From NCBI GenBank assembly GCA_003327455.1, contig QOQU01000010.1, positions 62,001-126,000 of the forward strand: a DNA stretch of 64,000 nt. The letters run 5' to 3'. This document shows positions 16,148-22,965 of this stretch, piece after piece (within the stretch, counting starts at the first letter, position 1; the number at the start of each line of letters is the position of its first letter). The notes beneath the pieces are model-generated. The model worked only from the letters and a program-made list of their open reading frames with translations, made no database searches and was not told the origin of the DNA. A program made the translations under genes and the position numbers. This DNA comes from Anaerolineae bacterium (GTDB lineage: Bacteria > Chloroflexota > Anaerolineae > Anaerolineales > UBA4823).

Positions 16148-16336
16148 CTAAAAAGGTGGATCTTCGGGGGTGGCGGGGGTGGTCTCTGTGGGATCAGCAG
16201 CTTTTTCGAGAATCTCTTCACCGCAATCCAGACATATTAGCTTAGTAGAGATGTCGTCCCATGCTTCTCCCTCGCTAAAATGCCACCCGCCAGTGGTGAT
16301 CTCAACAACATGACGATGCGGGCAGGGGGAAGTCAT
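16148..16336 (-). CDS. Small zinc-finger protein with SSB-like tail
   Basis: 62 residues. The start is the ATG at 16336, which overlaps the upstream stop as ATGA and has GGAGGGG ahead of it. Cys and His residues (CPHRH, CLDCGEE) suggest a small zinc site. The last residues, PATPEDPPF, end in an acidic-Pro-Phe tip like the SSB C-terminus that recruits repair enzymes. The same kind of tip occurs on the Rad52-like protein and on the SSB of this element. Function unknown; a DNA-processing adaptor is possible. Confidence 0.7.
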   Translation of the reverse strand: MTSPCPHRHVVEITTGGWHFSEGEAWDDISTKLICLDCGEEILEKAADPTETTPATPEDPPF

Positions 16337-16617
16337 ACTCGCCCCTCCGTAAGTAGCTTGACTGCCAGAATGTGCTTGCAATCCTGGTTCCGCTTTTGAT
16401 AGTCGGGGCAATCGCACCTCCAATCATCAGTTGTGGTATGCACCACCATGTACTCATGCTTGCCGCTCATAGTAGATTCGATAGCCCAGCACCTGTTCGG
16501 GATGAACGGGGTGACCCGGAGCTGCCCTGCCGCCATCCCAATCATGGCACGCATCGCCCTTGCCATCCGGGGGTCATGGTCACTCTGCTCAAATTGCTTG
16601 ACGAAGATTTTATCCAT
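16333..16617 (-). CDS. SWIM zinc-finger protein
   Basis: 94 residues starting at the ATG at 16617 behind AGGAGG. The C-terminal half has CDCPDYQKRNQDCKHILA, the CxCx(n)CxH pattern of SWIM fingers, which bind DNA or proteins and occur in recombination and helicase partners. It is coupled to the next small gene by ATGA. A long structured leader (16618-16740) precedes it. The exact role is not known. Confidence 0.75.
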   Translation of the reverse strand: MDKIFVKQFEQSDHDPRMARAMRAMIGMAAGQLRVTPFIPNRCWAIESTMSGKHEYMVVHTTTDDWRCDCPDYQKRNQDCKHILAVKLLTEGRV

Positions 16618-16820
16618 CTTTTGCCTCCTTTTCCCAGCACACCGCACTGCGCCGGGTAAAGATTGTGTCTTGCCCCGGTGCGGCGGGGATGAGAAAAAAA
16701 AGAGTGTTCAGCGAGCGTTGTAACCTAAGTTATTAAAGTGCGATTCAAACACCCGTTACGGGTGTAATTGCCAGGAATGCACGAGCAACCCGCCCGTGCA
16801 TTGAAATTGAAATCGCTCGC
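16618..16820 (-). promoter_or_regulatory. Structured leader of the SWIM gene
   Basis: On the minus strand a long hairpin (16632-16689) ends directly before the AGGAGG. It has three stacked stems: TCCC/GGGA, CCGCAC/GTGCGG and GGGGCAAGA with TCTTTACCC. This is the design seen before the genes at 17291, 18289, 19452 and 19764. Further upstream are ACACCCGTAACGGGTGT and TGCACGGGC...TGCTCGTGCA hairpins. Confidence 0.65.
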
Positions 16821-17291
16821 TCAAAAAATACCTTCGGATTTCATCGAATAGAACCGCCCTCCTCTGCCGAGAACGACATGATCCAGTACGGTGATTTCCA
16901 GCAGTTCCCCCGCCTGCTGAATTTGCTTGGTTGTGCTGATGTCATCAGGGCTGGGGATTGGATCTCCACTAGGGTGGTTGTGTGCTAAGACAATGGAGCT
17001 GGCGTTCAACCTTACCGCCGTGCGGAAAATCTCGGCGATTCGCACAGTTGTACTGTTGACCGCCCCCTTGTATAGCCGTTCAATGGAAAGAATGCGGTTT
17101 TTGGTGTTCAGACAGATGACAAACAGGTTCTCTTGCTCTAAGTTCTCTGTCTGAAGTAAATCAGCTACGTTATTCGGGCTGTTGATATATTGCTCATCTT
17201 CAGGATATAACGCATCCAGGATGGCGTTATTCCACAGATATGGGGCAAGTTTTTCAGCAACTCTCGCTGCCAGAAGATCGGTATCTATCAT
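16821..17291 (-). CDS. radC: RadC-family JAB1/MPN protein
   Basis: 156 residues. The start at 17291 follows GGAAGGAGG; the longer reading has no ribosome site. The metal motif HNHPSGD followed by SPDD lies near residues 103-113, with LSIERLYKGAVNSTTV before it, as in RadC/YeeS proteins. It lacks the N-terminal helix-hairpin-helix of chromosomal RadC, like many plasmid and ICE versions. Such genes are frequent in leading regions and next to ArdC. The biochemical role of the family is not settled. A structured leader precedes it. Confidence 0.85.
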   Translation of the reverse strand: MIDTDLLAARVAEKLAPYLWNNAILDALYPEDEQYINSPNNVADLLQTENLEQENLFVICLNTKNRILSIERLYKGAVNSTTVRIAEIFRTAVRLNASSIVLAHNHPSGDPIPSPDDISTTKQIQQAGELLEITVLDHVVLGRGGRFYSMKSEGIF

Positions 17292-17485
17292 CCAAAGCCT
17301 CCTTCCCTGACGTGTCCCACACCACATCAGGAACAGATTGTGTCTATCCCCGTGTGGGCGAGGTCAGAAAAAGAGGAACATGAGCGAACGATATTCACTT
17401 GGTAAGGTGCTAACAGAGATTGCTCTCTGGAATTTGAGAGGGCAGGCGGGGTTTGATGACCCCGCCTAGTCGCAATGGGCAGGCT
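17292..17485 (-). promoter_or_regulatory. Structured leader of radC
   Basis: The hairpin at 17307-17367 has stems CTGAC/GTCAG, CCCACAC/GTGTGGG and GGGATAGA with TCTGTTCC, ending two to six bases before GGAAGGAGG. Upstream, the strings ACCTTACCAAGTGAATATCG and TTCGCTC (17386-17409) are almost identical to the leader at 19540-19563. A GGCGGGGTCATCAAACCCCGCC hairpin is near 17442-17468. Confidence 0.65.
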
Positions 17486-18289
17486 TTAGAAGGGAACGTT
17501 TTCGTCTTCTTCTTTCGGTGGATTCAACCCCTGGAGAAGCAAGTAGGCACGAGCCATCCGCTGGGTGATCGCATCAGCTTCGCTCTTGGGCTGGTAATCA
17601 TTCGCTGCCCACTTGACCCATCCGATACCATCTTTGCCTGTTTCCCAGATTTGGGAGAGAGATTTTCCTTTGTTGCGCCCGAAAGGCACAACAAAGTTCG
17701 CAGGATCGTCTCCAGGGAGATGATATGGGTTCGCAGGTGCGGAAGCTGCGGGAGTGGGGACAGTCTTGGCAGTGGGGGTTGGAGCAGCGGCTACCGGCGC
17801 TTGTGTGGGTTTTTGGGGTGGTGCTTTTGGCATCTCACTCAGGTCGAAATCGCCAGGGGCAAGCGCCCAGTCCGGCAATCGCGGCTGTTCGGTGAATTGC
17901 TTCTTCGTATCATCCCAGCCGTACCATTGCTGAGGAATGTGATACAAGTATCTCCCCAGCCCAAAGGCGGCGCAGGCACGTTTGAAAGCCTGCGCTACGG
18001 CGGTGGTGACAGTGTTGGCGTCTTCCCCAGACGCCTCCCCAACTTCTTCGCGAGTAATACCCATGATGGTCAGGGAGACCTTTGCAACCCGTCCGTCCGC
18101 TAGCAGCTCCACTCTGCTGCTCCATTCAGGACACACAAAATCTAGACGTTCTTGATACCTGCGGGCGTCTACATAGGCTAATGCTAGAGCCCGGTCTTTG
18201 TTTTTACTGATTGCTCCCGGCTTCCACTCGATATAGCGAGCGGGGAAGGGTTCAGCAAGTGCCTCTAGGTTGATCGTGATTTCAGACAT
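17486..18289 (-). CDS. Rad52-type single-strand annealing protein
   Basis: 267 residues from the ATG at 18289 behind AAAGGAGG. Residues 1-140 match the Rad52/22 annealase family: FPARYIEWKPGA, YVDARRYQERLDFVCPEWSSR, then GEDANTVTTAVAQAFKRACAAFGLGRYLY. A Pro/Ala-rich linker follows (about 150-195). The last part (FGRNKGKSLSQIWE) resembles the GK(x)KGKT domain of exonuclease-like proteins. The protein ends in EEDENVPF, an SSB-type tip. Such proteins anneal complementary strands after element entry or during recombination. It has a structured leader. Confidence 0.85.
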   Translation of the reverse strand: MSEITINLEALAEPFPARYIEWKPGAISKNKDRALALAYVDARRYQERLDFVCPEWSSRVELLADGRVAKVSLTIMGITREEVGEASGEDANTVTTAVAQAFKRACAAFGLGRYLYHIPQQWYGWDDTKKQFTEQPRLPDWALAPGDFDLSEMPKAPPQKPTQAPVAAAPTPTAKTVPTPAASAPANPYHLPGDDPANFVVPFGRNKGKSLSQIWETGKDGIGWVKWAANDYQPKSEADAITQRMARAYLLLQGLNPPKEEDENVPF

Positions 18290-18576
18290 TTTTGAGCCTC
18301 CTTTTCGCTCCCGTCCTGCACTCGGGAGCAATAGAGTGTATTGCCCCAATGCAGGTGGGGGAGCTGCTATGCAGTCTCCTCCTGCTCAGGATGGGGGGGA
18401 CACCCAAAGCAGGGAGAGACTGCACAACCAGGAGGTCAATTATTCCCTTCTGTTCTGTTGTTAAGGTGCTGCCCTTGCGGGTTCTCCCGCTGATGGCGGG
18501 ATAATTCACCCTGTCGGAATTGCACCAACACGAAGCACTGTGCGGGTGGGTTATACAGGGGCGTCTCGCCCCTGTA
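18290..18576 (-). promoter_or_regulatory. Structured leader of the Rad52-like gene
   Basis: Reading on the minus strand: an 11-bp hairpin right after the ardC-like stop (ATACAGGGGCG AGA CGCCCCTGTAT), then a T-loop hairpin at 18513-18529 (GTTGG TGCAATT CCGAC) inside an outer CACCC/GGGTG stem, then a long hairpin at 18307-18364 (GCTCCC/GGGAGC, CCTGCA/TGCAGG, GGGCAATA with TATTGCTC) ending at the ribosome site. Confidence 0.7.
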
Positions 18577-19452
18577 TTATATATCGCTCGCCTTTTCGAT
18601 TTTCCCGATGATTACTGCAGATAGCTCTTTGACCATCTGCAGTCTTTCTTTCAGCAGTTGCTTGTCTCTCTGCCATGACGCGATATATATCGCGCTGTTG
18701 TCGGGCGATAACCCGAAGTGTGACAGGACGACATAGGCAACCGCCTCGGCAATCACCTCCTCTCCCGCTTGGCTATCTCCGTAGCAAGCCTTGCGGTATT
18801 CATGCGCCCACTCGTGGATGAGCGTGGACGCTTTGGAGAGCGGGGTGGTGTCTTTCAGGACAACGATTTTGCCTCCGAGTGAGAGGCCTCTCGCGTTGCC
18901 CTTGCCGTAGTGGATTTTTTCTGCTTCGGCAATCTCTATGCCGTCTTGGCGGATTGCCGAAGTGATCCTCTCGACAAGGGCAGACGGGGCATCCCCATCG
19001 TTCCACCACTTCAGTTCGGGAAGTGGTTCGCCTTCTGTTTGGCTGATGTCAAAGACATAGCCGATTCGAAAGCGAACGACAACCTCTTTGACTGTGTCGG
19101 TCTTGAGGTTTTCTTCCCTGTTCTCATCGTCCGCATCGTCTATATCGTCCGCCTCTTCTGAGGCTTCTTGATTCTTCTCAATGCGGGCGATGACGGGAAC
19201 GAGGATGGCTATCCCCTTTTCGCCTTTTTTGACCCGCCTCCCCAGTTTGTTCCACGTCTTGATCCCCGCTACGCGGGTTGCGTTGGGAAACTGGGAGGCG
19301 ATGAGGATGGTGTTGGAAAATGAGTAGTTCCAGAAATTTGCCATGCATTTCAGGTAGTCGAGAAACTGCACCCGAAATGCTTCTTCACTCATCTCCACCA
19401 GCCGTTCGAGTATCTCATCGAACGCTGGTACTTTCGCTTTTTCTTTTTTCAT
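18577..19452 (-). CDS. ArdC-like antirestriction protein
   Basis: 291 residues from the ATG at 19452 behind AGGAGG. The N-terminal part (SNTILIASQFPNATRVAGIK, then WNKLGRRVKKGEKGIAIL) is the ArdC N-terminal ssDNA-binding domain. The C-terminal part has the zinc peptidase motif HEWAHE near residue 211 and a downstream EVIAEAVAYVV helix, as in IrrE-like domains. ArdC protects incoming DNA from restriction. An acidic insert (DDIDDADDENRE) sits in the middle. It is notable next to a DISARM-like restriction locus 8 kb away. Confidence 0.85.
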   Translation of the reverse strand: MKKEKAKVPAFDEILERLVEMSEEAFRVQFLDYLKCMANFWNYSFSNTILIASQFPNATRVAGIKTWNKLGRRVKKGEKGIAILVPVIARIEKNQEASEEADDIDDADDENREENLKTDTVKEVVVRFRIGYVFDISQTEGEPLPELKWWNDGDAPSALVERITSAIRQDGIEIAEAEKIHYGKGNARGLSLGGKIVVLKDTTPLSKASTLIHEWAHEYRKACYGDSQAGEEVIAEAVAYVVLSHFGLSPDNSAIYIASWQRDKQLLKERLQMVKELSAVIIGKIEKASDI

Positions 19453-19650
19453 GACTTCCTCCTTTTGGGTCAGCGCCGTACCGCCAACCCATTGGTATAG
19501 GTTTACTGGGCTGGTACGGTAGCCCAAAAGGTCAGGCTGGCGAGCGATATTCACTTGGTAAGGTTCTGTAGTCACCCTTGTGGGAGTTGCACCCACATTT
19601 CGCACTGGCAGGGTGGATTGTGCGCAGGCGGGCAGCCTGCGCGGAGCGCA
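19453..19650 (-). promoter_or_regulatory. Structured leader of the ArdC-like gene
   Basis: A T-loop hairpin at 19580-19596 (GTGGG TGCAACT CCCAC) sits inside an outer CACCCT/AGGGTG stem with GTGCGAAA in the internal loop. Then come ACCTTACCAA and a long hairpin at 19461-19531 with arms CCTTTTGGG/CCCAAAAGG, CCGTACC/GGTACGG and AGCCCA/TGGGTT. The last arm runs into AAAAGGAGG, so folding would hide the ribosome site. Confidence 0.7.
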
Positions 19651-19764
19651 CTATCGGTCAGTTTTGTCTTCGATTTCGCGCAGTATCAGCCTAATGAGCA
19701 AATCCTGTTTCGGGATACCTAATAAAACCGTGAACAAGAAGACATAAAACTCGTAGCCGTTCAT
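19651..19764 (-). CDS. 37-residue hydrophobic small protein
   Basis: The start at 19764 follows AAAGGAGGTCGAA. The chain has one hydrophobic stretch (FYVFLFTVLLGI) and a charged helix ending IEDKTDR. The only support is the perfect ribosome site, the structured leader and its place in the series. I do not recognise it. A single-pass membrane or amphipathic peptide is likely. Confidence 0.55.
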   Translation of the reverse strand: MNGYEFYVFLFTVLLGIPKQDLLIRLILREIEDKTDR

Positions 19765-19967
19765 TTCGACCTCCTTTGCCCCAGTCCGCACCCCGGGGCA
19801 ATATCTTGTGGATAAGCCCCGGTGCGGCGGGGAAAAAGAAAGGAGAAAGGGTGTTGTGCGCTCAGGAATAACCTCTCGCGAGGTTATTTCTACTATTCGG
19901 TTTGGTAAGGTTCTGTAAGTGCCTTGCTGGGAGTTGCACCCAGCAAAATGCACCTCGCAGGCGTGTG
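19765..19967 (-). promoter_or_regulatory. Structured leader of the 37-residue gene
   Basis: T-loop hairpin at 19926-19944 (GCTGGG TGCAACT CCCAGC) within a GCCT/AGGC stem, followed by ACCTTACCAA, an AATAACCTCGCGAGAGGTTATT hairpin, and a long hairpin at 19778-19832 with CCGCACC/GGTGCGG and GGGGC/GCCCC stems ending at AAAGGAGG. Confidence 0.7.
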
Positions 19968-20600
19968 TTATCGGTTGTAAAACCAGCCAGATGTGTACAC
20001 GTATCCCAGTTTGTCCACTACGTACACATACAAATATGGCTCGCCGCGCAGAGCTACGGGGATGGGTACTTGTATCTTGGCAGTGGTTTTGCCTTTCGCT
20101 GTCTCGACCATACCAGCCCGATAGGGGGTGCTGACCAGATTGGCGCGCATCCAGATGGTGTATTTGGATTCATCTTGCAAGCCCTTGATTTCCAGGACGA
20201 TGTTGCGGGTTGGTTTTATGTCCAGGAACGTCAGAGAAGCAGCTTGTGAGCGGTTGATGAAGTGGGTGTAATACTTGAATTTCTTGCCGTTCTTGCTGTA
20301 CGTCAACAGCACATCCACCTGATAGTCTTTTGAGTATTGCAAGGGGATGGTGAACGCGGAAACGAAGCGTCCATAGCCATTGGTTGAGACGCTGCCAACG
20401 TAAACCCCATTGATCCCGTTCGTGCCTGCTCTGCCCATGTACACATCGAAAAGCTGTTTTTCGGGCAGTCCCTCGGCACTGATCGTGACAGTTTTCTCTG
20501 GGTTGACCGCCAGGATGGTGAATTTTGGTGTGGCTGCTAGAGCAGCCGCAGGGGTCATCAGCAGGATGACCAAGAGCAAGATAGAAATGGTTTTCTTCAT
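19968..20600 (-). CDS. Secreted two-repeat protein
   Basis: 210 residues with a clear signal peptide (KKTISILLLVILLMTPAAALA, cleavage likely after ALA). The mature part is two related domains of about 90 residues (PKFTILAVNPEKTVTIS and SLTFLDIKPTRNIVLEI), each ending in YxHFINR or GWFYNR, so it is an internal duplication of beta-sandwich type. It carries no cell-wall anchor. The function is not known; an extracellular pilus-associated or surface protein is plausible next to the Tad genes. The ribosome site AAAGGAG lies after a CCTGCC/GGCAGG hairpin. Confidence 0.65.
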   Translation of the reverse strand: MKKTISILLLVILLMTPAAALAATPKFTILAVNPEKTVTISAEGLPEKQLFDVYMGRAGTNGINGVYVGSVSTNGYGRFVSAFTIPLQYSKDYQVDVLLTYSKNGKKFKYYTHFINRSQAASLTFLDIKPTRNIVLEIKGLQDESKYTIWMRANLVSTPYRAGMVETAKGKTTAKIQVPIPVALRGEPYLYVYVVDKLGYVYTSGWFYNR

Positions 20601-21060
20601 GGTATTTCAACTCCTTTTTGTTCTATTCTTCCTGCCCAGGCAGGAAAGTCATTCCAGCAGGATTTGCACCTGCTTTCGCACTTTGCGGAATGGTTGAGAA
20701 ATTTGGAGAGGCGGGTAGCCATCTCCTGCACACGGACATCCAATCTCACCCCTTCACTCCTGCCGGTCAGTCTTTCTTCGGCAGAGTGCCTTTCAGCTAG
20801 CTATCCAGACCGGCGGTTTTCGCAGATTGGTTGAGAGTGTGCATCCACGCCGCTTGTGGCGTTGCGGATAGTTCGGCTGCCTGGAGTTGCACCAGGTTTG
20901 CTTATCAACCGGAATCAAAAAGCCGCGAAAAAAAACGCACAATCTTTCGGCGCTTCTCCGCGGCTTTGTGAGCTTTGGGAATATCGAGGCGGGTAGCCGT
21001 CTCGCCGTAGTCAATATTAGCAAGATTTAATATTTCTCGCAACCCCCCTAACAAAAGTGT
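20601..21060 (-). promoter_or_regulatory. Gene-free stretch with two T-loop hairpins
   Basis: Two hairpins of the T-loop type: 20657-20673 (GCAGG TGCAAAT CCTGC, outer CATTCC/GGAATG, internal GTGCGAAA) and 20880-20896 (CCTGG TGCAACT CCAGG). Each is preceded on the minus strand by GGCTACCCGCCTC (20707-20719 and 20985-20997). A TTCCTGCC/GGCAGGAA hairpin lies just before the ribosome site of the secreted protein. Apart from a weak 45-codon frame (20905-21042) I see no gene. Confidence 0.6.
20905..21042 (-). CDS. Possible 45-residue basic peptide
   Basis: Weak candidate. A TTG start at 21042 behind AGGGGGG gives a peptide ending KAAEKRRKIVRFFSRLFDSG, with a believable basic amphipathic helix. It shares the ATRL-coding string GGCTACCCGCCTC with a second frame downstream, so this may be an RNA motif rather than a gene. 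It overlaps no other gene. Confidence 0.25.
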   Translation of the reverse strand: MREILNLANIDYGETATRLDIPKAHKAAEKRRKIVRFFSRLFDSG

Positions 21061-21073
21061 AAACTCTTCCCGC

Positions 21074-21101
21074 TTGCATGAAAAATAGGAATTGCTATAA
21101 T
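21074..21101 (+). promoter_or_regulatory. Promoter of the pilin operon
   Basis: -35 TTGCAT (21074-21079), 16-base spacer, -10 TATAAT (21096-21101). Hexamers, spacing and flanks match the promoter on the other strand at 43956-43983, so the two operons probably fire together. Confidence 0.85.
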
Positions 21102-21113
21102 CACAACTGATGT

Positions 21114-21168
21114 GTTCCTAGCCAAAGCTGTCGCTGTTTGACAGTGGAGGGTGTGGAACTTTTTTTTT
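21114..21168 (+). promoter_or_regulatory. Conserved 5' leader with terminator-like hairpin (copy 1)
   Basis: GTTCC...GGAAC closes a structure with an inner CTGTC/GACAG stem and the unpaired string TGGAGGGTGT; nine Ts follow. The same layout is at 43890-43943 on the minus strand, with different loop bases but both stems and TGGAGGGTGT kept. It could be an attenuator, a riboswitch-like element or a processing site. Confidence 0.7.
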
Positions 21169-21187
21169 AAATCACAGGAGGTCTAAC

Positions 21188-21349
21188 ATGCTCTATTCTC
21201 TACTTACCCGCTTTCTGAAAGATAAGAAAGCCGAATTGGACGAAAAAGCCCTGCTTATTGCCCTGTTCGTGCTGGCTGCAGTAGTCAGCTTGTCCCCCCT
21301 GGGACAGAAAATTGCGCAAACTTTTTCGAGTATCTCTAGCCAGCTATGA
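21188..21349 (+). CDS. Flp-like pilin, Tad system
   Basis: 53 residues from the ATG at 21188 with AGGAGG ahead. It has a basic leader (RFLKDKKAELDEKALL) followed by a hydrophobic helix (LIALFVLAAVV) and a short tail. This is the size and layout of Flp pilins, the main subunit of Tad pili, exported after cleavage by the TadV-type peptidase (24716). If cleavage follows Lys before AELDE, Glu falls at +5 as required, but the usual Gly at -1 is replaced by Lys. The stop overlaps the next start as ATGA. Confidence 0.75.
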   Translation: MLYSLLTRFLKDKKAELDEKALLIALFVLAAVVSLSPLGQKIAQTFSSISSQL

Positions 21350-21762
21350 TTCAATGCTTGCGCAGATTTTGGCGAGATTGCAAAGCTGAGCTGGACGAAG
21401 CCGCGTTGTCCCTTCCCGTCATCCTGCTGGTCTCGATAGGGTTGATTAACCTGACTCTGTTCGGGTCGGCAGCGGTGAACGCCGCCAATGCAGCCAACTT
21501 CGGCGCCCGTATGGGCAGCGTAGCGATGGCAAGCCCCTTGGGGTATGCAGCTTCCGCCGCGAATCAGAAACTCTCTGCTCTGCCGATTGGGGAGTATGCG
21601 GTCTCGACCGGTGGTAGTGGTGTTGCAGGTGGTGTGATGTGGGTCAGGGTTGAGTACCGCGTGCCGAATTATTTTTCCGGTCTGGCAAGGTTGTTCGGGG
21701 TTTCGTCTCCATCTGAATTGAGCGGCAGTGTGACCCAGTATTTTAGGCGGGAGGGCTGGTAG
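21346..21762 (+). CDS. TadE-like minor pilin
   Basis: 138 residues. The N-terminus repeats the pilin signal (DCKAELDEAALSLP) followed by a hydrophobic helix (VILLVSIGLINLTLFG), then a soluble domain ending PSELSGSVTQYF. TadE/TadF pseudopilins have this form. It starts inside the pilin stop and overlaps the next GTG start, so three genes are coupled. Confidence 0.75.
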   Translation: MIQCLRRFWRDCKAELDEAALSLPVILLVSIGLINLTLFGSAAVNAANAANFGARMGSVAMASPLGYAASAANQKLSALPIGEYAVSTGGSGVAGGVMWVRVEYRVPNYFSGLARLFGVSSPSELSGSVTQYFRREGW

Positions 21763-22193
21763 TGAAACGGTGGGAACGCGGCTCGACCTTTGCCTGGACG
21801 GCTGTACTGCTGGCGTCTGTGCTGGTGCCGTTGCTCATGCTGGCTGGAGACGGCTCGCGGATTTTTATCATTTACACCCGCTTGGGCGCAGCAACCGACC
21901 TGGCTTGCGCCGAGCTGGGATACATGTTGGCCAACCGTCAAGGATTCTTGACTGGGGGGACGGGGGCAGCGAACATGATTCCAAAGGGTTGGGCGCAGGC
22001 AGCCGAAGCGAATTTTGCCCAATCCCTGGGAGAGCTGCACATTCCCATCTCGGCATCTGGCTTCAGCTTCCAGCTCAACGGTAATGCGGTGCAATGCACA
22101 GGCAGGGTTACCTTCCCTTTACTGCTCTTGCCTGGACAGGAGGTAACCTTGACCCATGTAAGCGCCGATGAAGTGCGCTTTATCAGTCCTTAG
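21762..22193 (+). CDS. TadG/TadE-like membrane-anchored pseudopilin
   Basis: 143 residues, GTG start overlapping the upstream TAG. The N-terminus (RWERGSTFAWTAVLLASVLVPLL) is a TadG/TadE-type single membrane anchor. The rest is a small extracellular domain with two Cys. The tight coupling to the TadE-like gene supports a role in the pilus tip or base. Confidence 0.65.
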   Translation: MKRWERGSTFAWTAVLLASVLVPLLMLAGDGSRIFIIYTRLGAATDLACAELGYMLANRQGFLTGGTGAANMIPKGWAQAAEANFAQSLGELHIPISASGFSFQLNGNAVQCTGRVTFPLLLLPGQEVTLTHVSADEVRFISP

Positions 22194-22306
22194 CACAGGG
22201 GTTTGCAGTGGGCGGGGAGAAGTGGACGGGCTTCCAACGAAGGGAATGACCTGCGCCACTTCGACGCTGGAGACCGTTCCAATCCATCCAGAAAGGAGGG
22301 GTTGCC

Positions 22307-22456
22307 ATGACCCGCACACTGGCAGACTTCATGTGGGCAATGCTCTTTCGCATTGCCATTACCCTGTTCGTGGGACGGGCTATGGCGCAATATCTAGCGA
22401 TGTACTATCACCAGCTTTACTTGGTGATCCACCGCTTCGATGTGTTCCTGCGCTAA
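22307..22456 (+). CDS. 49-residue membrane protein
   Basis: ATG at 22307 behind AAAGGAGGGG. One hydrophobic segment (FMWAMLFRIAITLFVG) and an aromatic, His-rich tail (YYHQLYLVIHRF). It is too short for standard gene finding. The strong ribosome site and its place between Tad genes support it. Not recognised. Confidence 0.6.
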   Translation: MTRTLADFMWAMLFRIAITLFVGRAMAQYLAMYYHQLYLVIHRFDVFLR

Positions 22457-22533
22457 AACCCCTGCTCAAAGGGGGCAGGCACTTCGACTGTCCCCTCCAC
22501 GACAGGACTTGCAATAGATGGGGTAGGTTAGGT

Positions 22534-22965
22534 ATGGAAATTGACATAAGTCATCTCGGAAAGCACCAGAAGACGACCTTGTGGGCAGGGTTGGGATTTG
22601 GCGTACTGATTGTCCTTGCGCTCTTGGGACGGTACTACACCCCAGGGGAGCGAGTACTCACTTGGCAGGAATGGCAGATTCGCAAGGCAGAACGATTGCA
22701 TAAAACAGAATACGCTCTGCTTTGCCAGCAGATGAACAGATTGGCGGAAGTCTTGGCGGAAAAATCCCCCGAACCAATCCGTGCTGCCTTGATAGCCAGG
22801 GATGTGATAGCTAAGACCAACACGGTCAAGTCGCCGAGTTTAGGGCAGCATCATCAGGCAGTCGTCAACGCCGCACAGGATGTCTCTGATTGGGGTGCAG
22901 GACTGCTCGATTACAACACTGCGGTAGAGGCGATTACGGAGGCTTATGGGTATTGTGAACCCTGA
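22534..22965 (+). CDS. Single-pass membrane protein
   Basis: 143 residues; the ATG at 22534 is chosen because the membrane segment (LWAGLGFGVLIVLALLGRYY) follows about 18 residues later, and the longer open frame upstream runs through another gene. The cytoplasmic or extracellular rest is helical and charged. Family not recognised. The stop overlaps the start of the next gene by 20 bases. Confidence 0.6.
   Translation: MEIDISHLGKHQKTTLWAGLGFGVLIVLALLGRYYTPGERVLTWQEWQIRKAERLHKTEYALLCQQMNRLAEVLAEKSPEPIRAALIARDVIAKTNTVKSPSLGQHHQAVVNAAQDVSDWGAGLLDYNTAVEAITEAYGYCEP

Noticed and set aside
22168-22533. N-terminal extension of the 22534 protein
   Set aside because: It runs through another gene and has no start signal; the membrane segment fits the ATG at 22534.
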